Positions 1 to 12,347 of a stretch of DNA of 64,000 bases are shown here, piece by piece. How positions within the stretch are numbered: position 1 is the first letter of the stretch; every line of letters begins with the position of its first letter. The stretch covers positions 5,012,733 to 5,076,732 of the forward strand of contig OW285188.1 in assembly GCA_935421135.1 (NCBI GenBank), in the 5' to 3' direction. A program made the translations under genes and the position numbers. Below the pieces are notes generated by a model. The model had not been told where the DNA came from. It did not search any database and saw only the letters and a program-made list of their open reading frames with translations. This DNA comes from Bugulina stolonifera. Its lineage: Eukaryota; Bryozoa; Gymnolaemata; Cheilostomatida; Bugulidae.

Positions 1-1462
1 ATCTAGCACCTGCTTCCGATGTAGGAGAATGACTCAACATTGTGTTTATATATTATCCTATTATTGCACAATCCATTGTAGTATTAGACATCTTTGGTTC
101 CAATGCTGATTTAGTCTTTTGGTACAAAACACCACACTTTGAGCAGCATTTCCAACAGCATTATTATTTTGTATAAAACAGGCATGCAAAGACAATAATC
201 TCTGTATGTTCCTGCTTAAAATTCGATTGAAATCAAATTTAGTAAATTACATACCCTCAAACCATTACCATCCAAATCTCTTGGTTAGTCAACCACATAC
301 CTTCCTTGTCAACATGACATCAAATTTGTTGTCCTCGGGTAATAGAACTGCCAAAGTGATGAAGTAAAGTATTTTTTCCTGCATACCTACATGTACATTT
401 TACATGTAGCCTACATGTATATTTGTGACAAACCCTCCAGTAGATGAAGCGTCATTATAAAATAAACTAGGATAGCCTAGATGGCTTGTCTACAATCTGC
501 TTAGGAACCAAAGATGTCTAGTTTATTCAACTACATTGTAAGTGTAGCAATCTAGTAGAATATTATGTGTTATAAAAATGTAGTTTAATTGCCTGTAAGT
601 GCAGAGATAGCTCTATAGCTAGCGCTACGTTGTGAATATTAATAAGATTGTAATAATAAATATACACTATTAACACAGAAATGTATGTATTGTGTTCGTA
701 TATGTGCTGCTTTAACTTGTATAGGGAAGATTAGCTTGTCAATGTGGTACGTGTGCAGCTAATGTACAGTATACTGGATCCCTTTTTATTTCTATGACTA
801 CAAGTTTCTCAACAGGACACCATTACAATGTACATTGTATATTACCTAAATTTAATTTTAAACTGAGCTCTTTACGTGAATGAAATGCAAATGTCAAATT
901 GAATAATTATATCAGAACTATTTCAAACCATCTGGACTAGTATCTGGCACTTTCTAAATCTACAAATTTTGCATCTACATGTACATGCAAAGTTGTGGAT
1001 TTTATTTTACCACATTTAAAAATCTACAAGCTTAGGTAGAGGGAAAATTAAAATCATCAATCATTATTATTATTGTGAGTGAAAGCAACAAGGTGGTATT
1101 TGACAATATTGATTTTGTTGGTGAAACTGAACAACATTCTTTAGTCAAGTCTTTGTAACATATACAGTATGTGCAACAATATATTTGTACATCAGCATTA
1201 AGTTGTATCATAATACTACTTTTCATGTGCTACGTTTCATACATTAATGCTACATTTAATATTAATACGTGTAATATGTAGCATAAGGCTACAAACCGAC
1301 CGCTACATTTCATAACCATGCTATATTTCGTAGCCGTACCTTTGGGATGCTATTCTCCATAGATGTAGCCCAATACTACATACTACTCCCCACATACAGC
1401 TGTCCATGTATGTAAATTGATCTATGGCCCCAGAACATTTTACTAGTAGGTGCATGTTACAG

Positions 1463-1875
1463 AGTCACCTGCTACAAGAAATCTGGTATTCAAGGCCGGG
1501 TACAAAGTCATCTGTAGTGAGCTGCAAGATGATGCTACCAGATAGCATGTTTTTCAATCTGTACTCAAACAGAGGAGCAGTCAGCTACAATGTACATTGT
1601 ACAAGGAATCTGTGAAGGGAGTACGACTTGTATCCCTAGCATGAACGTTGACCCTGGTAACCACACCCTGTGGTATTTATTTAAAGCTACATTGTACATG
1701 TACCCTATATACACTGTACATGTACATACATGTATGTATATAATGTATCAATTGGGTAATGTCGACTTTTATTGTAGACAATCTCATTTCTTATGTACAG
1801 TGTACATCAAAACTTCCATTTATGTATTGCGTAGACTGTACCATGTCTTCCATCAAACAACCTTGATACTGCAAT
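1463..1875 (+). pseudogene. Relic copy C: decayed exons 5 and 6 of the NHL family
   Basis: 1463-1620, after TGTTACAG and before GTACGA, aligns with exon 5 of the paralogues (TCTGGTATTCAA, GGTACAAAGTC, CTCAAACAGAGGAG). It carries an internal insert of about 13 bp (TGTACATTGTAC) and an in-frame stop. 1835-1875, after TATTGCGTAG, matches the first 40 bases of exon 6 (ACTGTACCATGTCTTC) and then diverges. The shortened intron between them is about 214 bp. No other exons of this copy are visible in the window. Confidence 0.75.
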
Positions 1876-2208
1876 GTGTTGGGTACGGGTACCTGAGGTT
1901 CGAGTACAGGAATAGTTCAATAGTGGTCTACTGAACCTAGTTCCTATTACATAACGCCGAACAGTGACTGTCTAGTTGACTATGCGTGTACTTTAACCCA
2001 TGGGTCTGAGCTGTTGCTTAATAATTGTTTAACATGAGTTCCATCAGTGCTGCAGTGCAGTTTGGGACTTTGGCTGAGATTAGGCTGAAATTATGTTATT
2101 CTAGAAAAGACAACTCCAAGTAGATTCTCCGTGAAAGTAGCTGAGCTCCAAGTAACAACTGAATCAATACCGAAAAGCGTTCAACTTTTGGACTATTACA
2201 TTTCCGGT

Positions 2209-2342
2209 GGCTTCCAGTAAAAGTGCCACAGCTACGCAGTCTTTAAGTGTTGCACAACAATAGTAAAAAGGATGTTGGCTTCCAGTAAAAGTGCCACAGC
2301 TACGCAGTCTTTAAGTGTTGCACAACAATAGTAAAAAGGATG
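2209..2342 (+). repeat. 68-bp tandem duplication
   Basis: Two nearly identical units starting GGCTTCCAGTAAAAGTGCCA at 2209 and 2277. Confidence 0.93.
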
Positions 2343-3999
2343 AGGTCAGACCTCTTAAGGTCTGCCCTATACAGAAAAAGGCACATGGTGATGTACAAAC
2401 ATTAGATATAAAAGTAGAACTATATAACGCATGCCTGGCCCTGTAAAACCATGCATTCAATATACAGTACACTTGTAGACAGGCAATTATTAATGAGATA
2501 GAACAAGTATGTAAAACAATTACAATTTGTATATACAGGAATACATGTACAACGCATCTGGTAGTATTTTTGCATAAACCTAGAAGTGGGTTCTAGAACC
2601 CAGTTTAGCATTCCTAAGAGTCACATATTGTTGTGCTCTAGATTACTGTCTCTGGACCACTTGAGGATTGAAACTGCACCATCTGAACTGGAGTAGCATG
2701 TAGCATTACCTCCAGGTATTACTACATACATGTATATAGACATCACTACTGCTTGAGCTAGTCCTCCTATCGAATCTCCTATCACAATGAGTACCATTGG
2801 AAATATTTGAAGTCAATGGGAAGGAACTGGAAAAGAACAGTATATTTGTTATATGTATATACGGTGTACACGTATATGTTAATTAGGCATCTTTAACTAG
2901 CAAAATGTTGCAGTAGACTGGTGACTAAGTATGCTAGTCATTAAATAATATTATTATTGTTCCTGTTATCATAAAAGATCATTCAATCATCTTTCTTGCT
3001 ATGATAATAAAAACAATGTCAGTATCAGTGGTTGCTGATTACAATAAATACAATTATAAACTTAACCAAATTGTTTTGTTATTGATGGAACTTCTACTGT
3101 TTATTACACACAATCATGTACATATTTCGCTGTAAGCCTTCTACTGGAGTGTTACTGGCATGTAAGACATGTGCTATGGTTTGCCTACTTCTGCTTATTA
3201 GCCAATTACTGTAACAGGTACAGGTACATTCACAGCCAATAATAGTATTACATGTTAAAAACAACCTTGATTACACTGTTTGTTGTATAGACTGAGGCAC
3301 ATGCATAGACATGTAGTTGAACTGTTCATGTTGTCACATGAGGGATCCGAAGAAGTCAATCTTGCAATATTAGCCATGTAGCACTAATAAGTTGTTTACT
3401 GATAAATGGCTTATTGCCAAGTATGCTGGCTGACCAAATCATTGGCAAGACACTACAATACTACATGTACACTGTATCAGTGAAACCAACAATGCTGGTA
3501 GTTTAGTATAACTCAACCAAATAAGCAATGTTGGTAGCTCAGCACAGCTTGGTTTGACACTAGAACACAGAAATGGTATGCTGGTTACAATTCTAGTCTC
3601 TGCCGAGCCTCATATTGCTAATAGTTATCATAGTTTCATTGTCTGGTAAATGAAATTGAAAGAAAATTGTCAATAATGAGGAAGGGGTTGTTGTAAGCCC
3701 AATACTGTCTACAGTGTTAGAAAATTCAGTTTCTGATCACCTATCGTAAGAGTGACCCCAATTTGATAGCCAAGTTTAATATATTAGCTACAGTGTACAA
3801 CACTAAATAAAATGAAATAGAAGCCAACTAACCAAGCTACACTGCTACATGTATGTTAAGGAAGTTAACTGCTTGGTTGTTAAAAAGACAGTGCCATATG
3901 TACTTGTATATGAAACATATTCTTTTTTAATATACATGTACATGACTTGTATGCATTATTCATCACAGTAAAAAAACTATGTGATGCACTATGCCTACC
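2343..3999. other. No gene seen
   Basis: AT-rich sequence with scattered TACATGTA words and short unrelated frames; no splice-supported exon or clear repeat. Confidence 0.6.
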
Positions 4000-4078
4000 G
4001 AAGCTATCAGTTTTGAAGCTATCAGTTTTGAAACTATCAGTTGCGAGGCTATCAGTTGCGAAACTATCCGTTACGACT
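4000..4078 (+). repeat. 16-bp imperfect tandem repeat, five units
   Basis: Units of GAAGCTATCAGTTTTG drifting to GAAACTATCCGTTACG. Confidence 0.85.
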
Positions 4079-4611
4079 GGGAAAATAGCCTGAAGAATAC
4101 CTTTACAATGAGTGGAAAATTTTCAACTTGTCTATGAAATTGTTGCAGTAATAAACTAATCAGGACCTGCTGGAAGTGGAAAAAGATCTCCGATGAAATC
4201 TTTGCTAGACAGCAGTGGAAGACTGTTTAACGCTCTACCTACTGAATATATGTCTAATAATTATGTATGACAAAGACAATAATTTTAGTGTTTTATACAA
4301 TCATAAAGCCAATGGAACTATTGTGCAACGTTCTTACTCAAATGAATGTACATGTAGTTACATGTATCTGAATTTTGTAAACTAGAATGATACATACTAC
4401 CACCATGAAATACTATAACCTACTAAATGTATACAGTTATATAGGTTTACTTGCTCCTAGACTAAACGATCATTATTAATACTGAGCAATCAATGCACTT
4501 TGTCCTGTAAGCAGAAACTACACACTGACTAACTAGGATGCATAACAGTCCACAGACGCATTCTAGAGAAACAATTGCTAGTTGGAGCATAATGCATATT
4601 GACAAATCAAG

Positions 4612-4755
4612 TTGTTATGTAATACACAACAACTTGATTTGTTTCTATATGCTGCCATTTTGTTATGTAATACCCAACAACTTGATTTGTTTCTATATGC
4701 TGCCATTTTGTTATGTAATACCCAACAACTTGATTTGTTTCTATATGCTGCCATT
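4612..4755 (+). repeat. 48-bp tandem repeat, three units, with flanking palindrome
   Basis: Three units starting TTGTTATGTAATACCCAACA. At the left edge CAAATCAAGTTGTT (4603-4616) and AACAACTTGATTTG (4628-4641) form a perfect 14-bp inverted pair. Confidence 0.92.
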
Positions 4756-5029
4756 GAAATTCAACATTTCAACAAAAAATAATATATCGACCCAACAACT
4801 TCAACATGTTGGCATAGTTGTTGATCTATTAATACCATTTCTGTTCAACAAAGGGTTGTTCAACATTTTTCATAATTGCCATCCATTCAACAATGCAACA
4901 AGTTGAAAACTTTGTTTATATATTACGTAATGTGGAGAAATTTGAAATGTTGGTTGATAAATTCATATATAAAATCTCAAATATCTCCACTTCAGCACCT
5001 AACTCCAGAGTTGGGTCCAAGTCAGACTT

Positions 5030-5150
5030 CAAGTCAACAAGTCAAGTCATTTCTAAAATTTTGGAGGCTGGTCAAGTCGAAGTCAAGTCATCATGCAAGT
5101 CAAGTCAAATCAGTCATCATGCAAGTCAAGTCGAAGTCAGTGTGTACATT
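5030..5150 (+). repeat. AAGTC-rich pentanucleotide region
   Basis: Irregular runs of AAGTC (CAAGTCAAGTCA, CAAGTCGAAGTCAAGTC) around two copies of TCATCATGCAAGTCAAGTC. Confidence 0.8.
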
Positions 5151-5466
5151 AGTAATTGTGAGTACATTTAGACAGTGTAAATATGTAGTGTTTAGTACCA
5201 GCTGATAAGCTTTCATGTGGTAATGTGCTATGTAGTTCTCAATTTGCCAGGATACCAGTATTATGGCAGCAGCGTTTGATTTAAACCAAAGTGGAGCTAG
5301 TTTAGGCTGCAGTATTCCATTATAACATATTATAGTGTGAGCCATCATTGAATGCCTGCAACTCCATGGTTTTCCCAACAATTAAATAAGACATTTGGGC
5401 ATTCCAGTGTTAACGCAGGGTGCCCTTATATTATATCTATGGCTACCAGCCTGCTTTTATGTACAA

Positions 5467-6160
5467 CAAGCACTTCGTGCTTGGTCTGCGACGCAAGCTT
5501 CACTGCAAAATTTGCTCGCTTCGTTCGGATCAAATGATGGCTTGTGTTCATGTACATGTACGTGACTCTGGTGGCACAGGCATGTTACAATGATTCCATG
5601 AGGAGTTGTGCCCCCTTGCATTAAGAAGACAACTCCAAGTCAATAGCGCGAGTTCTAACACCAATGTGTGGAGTGGGGTGGGTCATGTACCCACCCGCCC
5701 TTGGTCAGGGTTGAGGGCCTAAGGCTACCGACCCGCCCCGGCAGCGATGCCTGGGGACCCGGTTCCAAGGTCCTACCACCACCCAGAACCGAGATTCTCG
5801 CCGACAGCATTATAACATATATTATGAATCATGGGTCAGGGAGGGTCTTCGCTGTCGGCATAGCCCGAGATCCAACACTTATTTGGCGTGTGGGGTGGGT
5901 TGTGTACCCACCCCATCTTTGGGTCGGGGCCGAGGTCCTAAGGCTAGGGACCCGCCCCGGCAGCGATGCAAGGGGACCCGGTCCCGAGGTCATAGCACCA
6001 CCCGGAGCCGAGATCCTGACCGGCAGCATTGCAACATATATGAGTTGTCCCGATTTTCGACCCTGAATCTGATTGGAGGACGGCAGACCGCAGACCGCGG
6101 ACCGCGGACTGCGGACCGCGGACCGCGGACCGTTTCGTCTTTTTATATATAATGATGATC
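5467..6160 (+). mobile_element. GC-rich dimeric element R1
   Basis: Begins with the hairpin CAAGCACTTCGTGCTTG (5467-5483), then a unique arm of about 190 bp. Two related monomers follow, about 217 bp apart (TGGGGTGGGT at 5674 and at 5891), each ending in a GCCGAGAT..CAGCATT motif. A block of GCGGACCG octamers follows at 6082-6132, then CGTCTTTTTATATATA and a short ATG repeat. Open frames inside it are GC-rich by-products. Non-autonomous mobile element; class uncertain. Confidence 0.8.
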
Positions 6161-6805
6161 AAATAACAAAGTAATTTGGCAGTTCACTCTAGTTCAAACA
6201 AATTTGTCTGCTACATGTACATGTAATATTAAAGACACTTTATAAACTTTGTAGTACAAAAAATTGAATGAATGTAAAGACTTTACAGGTAATATGTTGC
6301 TCCAATATTTACATTATACATGTAGCTGATTAATCGAAATACTTGAATGTTGTTTATGTTTATCAGTTAAGGAAGTAAAACACCAGCGCCGGTCTATTAC
6401 AGACGCAAAAAGAGAGCAAATATAATATAAGGTTGAGCGAGCTGCCACAAACTACACGTACATGTACATATAGTTGAATGATTTATACATCAACTATATA
6501 ACTAGATCACTAATAATAGTCGAACCCTTTTGGTATTTTCCCGATTAAACAAATAGAATATCTTGCTATTAAAGAATTTTTAGCACAAAGTTTTGCTTAC
6601 TATACGGCTCGGTTCGAATGAATCACGTGCGTAAACACATTGCCAACAATATGAGAAGTATAGTAAAATAGACAGCTGGATCCATCACTGGATGCTACCA
6701 CTGGTATAGAATGAGCTACTCTAGAATATGCTGGCTACTGCACCTACATTGTACATATACCTCTCAGGGTACAGCAGAGCACTGATGAGTTAACACAGAG
6801 AGAAG

Positions 6806-6832
6806 ATGATCAAGTGTTTTGTTTATGTCTCG
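6806..6832 (+). pseudogene. Copy A exon 1
   Basis: Nine codons (MIKCFVYVS) followed by donor GTAAGT; two codons shorter than copy B exon 1. The upstream segment, about 130 bp, is homologous to the copy B promoter. Confidence 0.7.
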
Positions 6833-7306
6833 GTAAGTAAAAAATTGCGTACATGAATATACAGAATATTTCACCCATTCTCAGAAATAGAGTAACAATT
6901 TAAGCAATTTATAAAATAGTGTACGTGTATAATACAGTAGAACACTGTTAAAATATGTGTTGGTCAACGTAGCTATCATCCATGAATGGCTCTGAATATG
7001 AAACAGCCTCACATCTTTAGGTAATAACACTTTGTTAGAAAATGAAGTACTGCGTTATAACTACATGTGCAGTGTAGATGCACTATACAGTAACTCTAAA
7101 CAATCAAAGCACACAACTAAAGAAGGTTTCTATTTATATTATTTTGATTTATTGCATTATCTAATTTTAAATTATGTTGTTGAAGTTGAAAAGTGCTGTT
7201 TTCGCACCTTGAATCAATCATTTAACTAGTTTTAGACCAACTCAGGCTAATTCAGCACTATCCAGTAACAGTTTTAAGTTTTGGCCATGTCTGTTTTTTT
7301 GTTTAG

Positions 7307-7365
7307 TTTTTGTTGATTGCCATACAGACAACATCAGTTGGCTCTGCGGAAGAAGAGGTGACCAG
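7307..7365 (+). pseudogene. Copy A exon 2
   Basis: 59 nt after a TTTTTTTGTTTAG acceptor, ending at GTATGT. Encodes FLLIAIQTTSVGSAEEEVT; with exon 1 it still forms a plausible signal peptide. Confidence 0.78.
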
Positions 7366-8202
7366 GTATGTTACTACTGTAGCTCACTAACCTAAGATTT
7401 TAAAGTGACATATTTATAACGCATCCTTGCTGAAAGACTTTGCATGAATATATTATGTACTTTATGTCATTAAGAATTAGCTGAGTATTTATTTAGCTAG
7501 AATTAAATATATGATAGTCGAACATAAAATTAAGTGGTTGACATTGTTGACATCAACAGAATACAAGCCGAAAGAACAAATAAGGCAGCATTACAATGTA
7601 ATTTGGCCTCAGGGGGGAAACTTTCCTGAAAAAGTTAAGGCGGCCAAAATTGAACTGTCTAACAGTAGCGGTGTGGGGAGGGTGAGTGCGGGATGGGGGA
7701 AGAAGGAGGGTGGGGCACCTCCCACAAGAAAGTTTTTGAAAATTCACCCATAAACAGCAATTTTGATGCATTTTTGATGCATATTTGAGCTATATGTAAT
7801 GGTACAAAAGTACAAAATGTTGCATAGTAATCTGCAAATAGTAAACTTCAAATTAGTATACTGCAAAATAGTGCTTCTCTGTTTGACTCGGCCATGACGT
7901 ATACCATTGTAGTCCTTTACATCACTACATGACTCAGGCCTAAAAATGTACACACATTAATAAGAGGGGAAATAGTGCGAATTTAGTTGATGGATAGAGA
8001 TGGAGAGTGGTATACTAGGGTGCCCAAACCCTGAAGAACAGTGTTCGAAGTGGAACAAATGAGATGGGTGGGAACACTGTGCATGCAATCTTAGGGCATT
8101 TCCTATTGTTGAATACAGAATTACAAATGCAGTGATCATATCTTACAGATGAGATTAGTATTGTCACTGTATAGCTAACAAATTGAGTGAATTACTAAAA
8201 TG

Positions 8203-8290
8203 AAAAAAGATTGTCCCACAGTAGGATTCGAACTCGTGTCTCTATGCATGAAGACCAAGCACGCCACCAATTACGCTATCAAACCAGCTA
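8203..8290 (-). other. tRNA-like pol III unit, tRNA pseudogene or SINE head
   Basis: On the minus strand TAGCGTAATTGGTGG (8278-8264) resembles an A box and AGTTCGAATCC (8233-8223) a B box. A run of T (8208-8203 read in reverse) follows as a pol III terminator. Stems are poor, so a functional tRNA is unlikely. Confidence 0.4.
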
Positions 8291-8599
8291 TGGCTTCACA
8301 CGAAAATTAGCCAACAATATAATTATACACATAGTAGCATCATTTTCATTACAGTATGTCTATGTGGGGCACGGTATCTATGCCTTCCGATATTAGCTTA
8401 ATTTTTTCTTCTTTTAACAAAAAGTTCAGGCGGCTAGGACCGCCTGAGCCGCCTAGATAGTTACGGCCATGGGCCTGCCAGCATTTAAAAACAGTTACAG
8501 GTAAAACCTCCATCTACATAATACTTACACGACTACAGTATTTTCTAAGTATTTCACAAGTACATGGTTGTGACCTAAAAAAATTGTTTTTAATACACG

Positions 8600-8850
8600 T
8601 ACCTGTACAGTGCATGTGTAAGTGAAACTGCAAGTGTACGCACATGTGCACGTGTAGGTGTATGTGTAGGTGTATGTGTACATGTACACCTACATCTGCT
8701 ATAGGTCTAGGTGTGTATGTAGCTGTGTAGCTGTAGGTGTGTGCATAGCTGTAGGTGTACATATACATGTATCTGTAGCTCTACGGGTAGGTGCAAATGT
8801 AGCTGTAGATGTACAAATGTACATGTAGCTGTAGGTGTATGTGAAAAATG
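8600..8850 (+). repeat. Cryptic GTGTAGGT/TGTAGCTG simple region
   Basis: Irregular hexamer- to dodecamer-like repeats (GTGTAGGTGTATGTGTAGGT, ATGTAGCTGTAGGTGT). Part of intron 2 of copy A. Not coding. Confidence 0.75.
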
Positions 8851-9200
8851 AGATTTGCACGATTGTACTCGCCAATATGACCTCATAGTTAGGTTCTACA
8901 CGCAAGTTCTGTGCACATAACATCCGCAAAAACTTATGCAATTTACTGTGGATTGAGACTTGGTTTGAATTTACGCTTTATGAAGTTTTGACTCAACTGA
9001 GGGTACTCGTTTGTATTACTGGCCTTTGTCCAAAACCCTTCGACGTTAACTATTTTGAATTCTGCTGCTTTGATGTTGCATAATTCTACTTGCATTGCAG
9101 GTACTGAAAACATTTTGCACACATTTTCAACATAACCTTTTGACTCTCGAAGTGGTAGAGCCTGCATTGGACACTTACACACTGTAATCGCCTCAAATAG

Positions 9201-10010
<810 letters not shown>

Positions 10011-10704
10011 TATATAAAAAGACGAAACGGTCCGCGGTCCGCAGTCCGCGGTCCGCGGTCCGCGGTCTGCGGTCTGCCGTCCTCCAATCAGATTCGGGGT
10101 CGAAAATCGGGACAACTCATATATGTTGCAATGCTGCCGGTCAGGATCTCGGCTCCGGGTGGTGCTAGGACCTCGGGACCGGGTCCCCTTGCATCGCTGC
10201 CGGGGCGGGTCACTAGCCTAAGGACCTCGACCCCGACCCAAAGGTGGGGTGGGTACACAACCCACCCCACACGCCAAATAAGTGTTGGATCTCGGGCTAT
10301 GCCGACGGCGAAGACCCTCCCGGACCCATGATTCATAATATATGTTATAATGCTGTCGGCGAGAATCTCGGTTCTGGGTGGTGGTAGGACCTTGGAACCG
10401 GGTCCCCAGGCATCGCTGCCGGGGCGAGTCGGTAGCCTTAGGCCCTCAACCCTGACCAAGGGCGGGTGGGTACATGACCCACCCCACCCACACATTGGTG
10501 TTAGAACTCACGCTATTGACTTGGAGTTGTCTTCTTAATGCAAGGGGACACAACTCCTCATGGAATCATTGTAACATGCCTGTGCCACCAGAGGTCATGT
10601 ACATGTATGACCACAGTACATGAACACAAGCCATCATTTGATCCGAGCGAAGCGAACAAATTTTGCAGTGAAGCTTGCGTCGCAGACCAAGCACGAAGTG
10701 CTTG
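10011..10704 (-). mobile_element. GC-rich dimeric element R3, tandem to R2
   Basis: Starts TATATAAAAAGACG immediately after the R2 hairpin with no spacer, and ends with its own hairpin at 10688-10704. Both monomers and the octamer block are present. Confidence 0.8.
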
Positions 10705-11042
10705 TCATGTAAATTTCTGAACAGGCCAAAATACAGTTCAAGTTTTTTTCGTACATCTTCAATGTCCATACAATCATGTTGCATCATGCAGAGTTCTATG
10801 AGGCTTGAAACTCAACAAACGGGTTTCTGCTGCAAACTCATCTTGTTTGCTGCACCAAATAAAATACTAAAATAATGCCAATTTCTACATAAAGCTCATA
10901 TGGGCCACTAAAAATGAGTAAATGGGTTACACGTGGCTCACTGGCCACAGTTTGGTCAACCCTACTGATTAAACAATGATAATGCATGCACTTGGCATTT
11001 GGAACAGAATAAAACTCCTTGCTAAAAATTATTTTACATACA

Positions 11043-11712
11043 CAAGCACTTCGTGCTTAGTCTGCGACGCAAGTTCCACTGCATTAGATCCTCGCTTCGC
11101 TCACGTATAATGATGGCTTGTATTCATGTACATGTACTGTGGTCATGCATGTACAGGACCTCTGGTGGTAGGGGTGTGTGACAATGACTCCATGAGGAAT
11201 TGTGCTCCCTTGAATTAAGAACGCAACTCCAAGTAGATAGCCTGAGCTCCAACAACAGCATATCGGGTAGGGTGGGTCGGGTACCCACCCCGCCCTGGGT
11301 AAAAGTTGAAGTCCTAAGGGTACGGACCCGCCGCAGCAGCGATGTCGGAGGACCCTGTCCCAAGGTCCTAGCACCACCTGGCGCCGAGATCCTGACCGGC
11401 AGCATTGTAACATATATGAATCACGGGTCCAGGAGATCTTCGCTGCCAGCATAGCCCAAGTTCCAACAATTATTCGGCGGGTGAGGTGGGTTGTGCACCC
11501 ACCCCACCCTCGGTTGGGTTCAAGAGCCAAAGGCTAGGGGCCTGTCCCTGTAGCCATCCAGAGGAACCTGGTCCCAAAGTCCTAGCACCACTCGAAGCCG
11601 AGATTCTAACTGGCAGCATTGCAATACATATGAGTCGTCCCAATTTTCGACCCCAAGTCTGATCGGAGGATGGCAGACCGCAGACCGTTCCGTCTTTTGT
11701 TATATGATATGC
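11043..11712 (+). mobile_element. GC-rich dimeric element R4, older copy
   Basis: Hairpin CAAGCACTTCGTGCTTA at 11043, two diverged monomers, only about two GCAGACCG units, and a CGTCTTTTGTTATATGAT end. Intron 2 of copy A. Confidence 0.75.
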
Positions 11713-11815
11713 ACTGCTTGTACATGTAAATTTATGAATTCTAAATTTTACATCACAGAGCGAAAATATATAATCATAAACTAACTTTGTGTGAAAAACA
11801 TCAATTTTTATTTAA

Positions 11816-12222
11816 CAAGCACTTCATGCTTGGTCTGTGACGCAAGCCTCACTGCATTAGTTGCTCGCTTCGCTCGCATGTAATGATGACTCGTATTCAT
11901 GTACTGTGGTCATGCATATACATGGCCTCTGGTGGCACAGGCGTGTTCATGACCTCATGTGGTGCAGGCATGTTACAATGATTTAATTAAGAGTAGTGCT
12001 CTCTTGCATTAAGAAAACAACTTCAAGTAGATAGCCTGAGTTCTGACGCGTATGTGTCGGGTGGGGTGGGTTGGGCACCCACCCCGCCCTTGGTCAGGGT
12101 CAAGGACCTAAGGCTATGGAACTGCCCCGGCAGTGATGCAGGGGGACCTGGTCCCAACGTCCTAGCGCCACCCGGAGCCAAGATGCTGATCGGCAGCATT
12201 GCAACATATGAGTCGTCCCAAT
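11816..12222 (+). mobile_element. GC-rich element R5, single-monomer truncated copy
   Basis: Starts with hairpin CAAGCACTTCATGCTTG, keeps the first arm and one monomer (12057-12215), then stops after GAGTCGTCCCAATTT. The octamer block and A/T end are missing. Confidence 0.72.
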
Positions 12223-12347
12223 TTGGAAATACATGCATATACATGTTGTAAATGTGTGAGCGTGCATGCAAATTGTATTACCCTGCTGATATATGCTACA
12301 GCAGATGGTCCTCATTGTACTAACGATATGATAATATTGTTTGACAG

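Noticed and set aside
2100..2160. Possible fragment of the GC-rich element (ACAACTCCAAGTAGAT)
   Set aside because: Only about 40 bp match loosely; too short to call.
5668..6066. GC-rich open frames in the dimeric elements
   Set aside because: The same frames recur in every copy because the elements are repeats; they overlap in several frames, and composition explains the lack of stops.
6784..6791. CTGATGAG just upstream of copy A, a hammerhead core word
   Set aside because: Isolated 8-mer with no GAAA core or stems around it.
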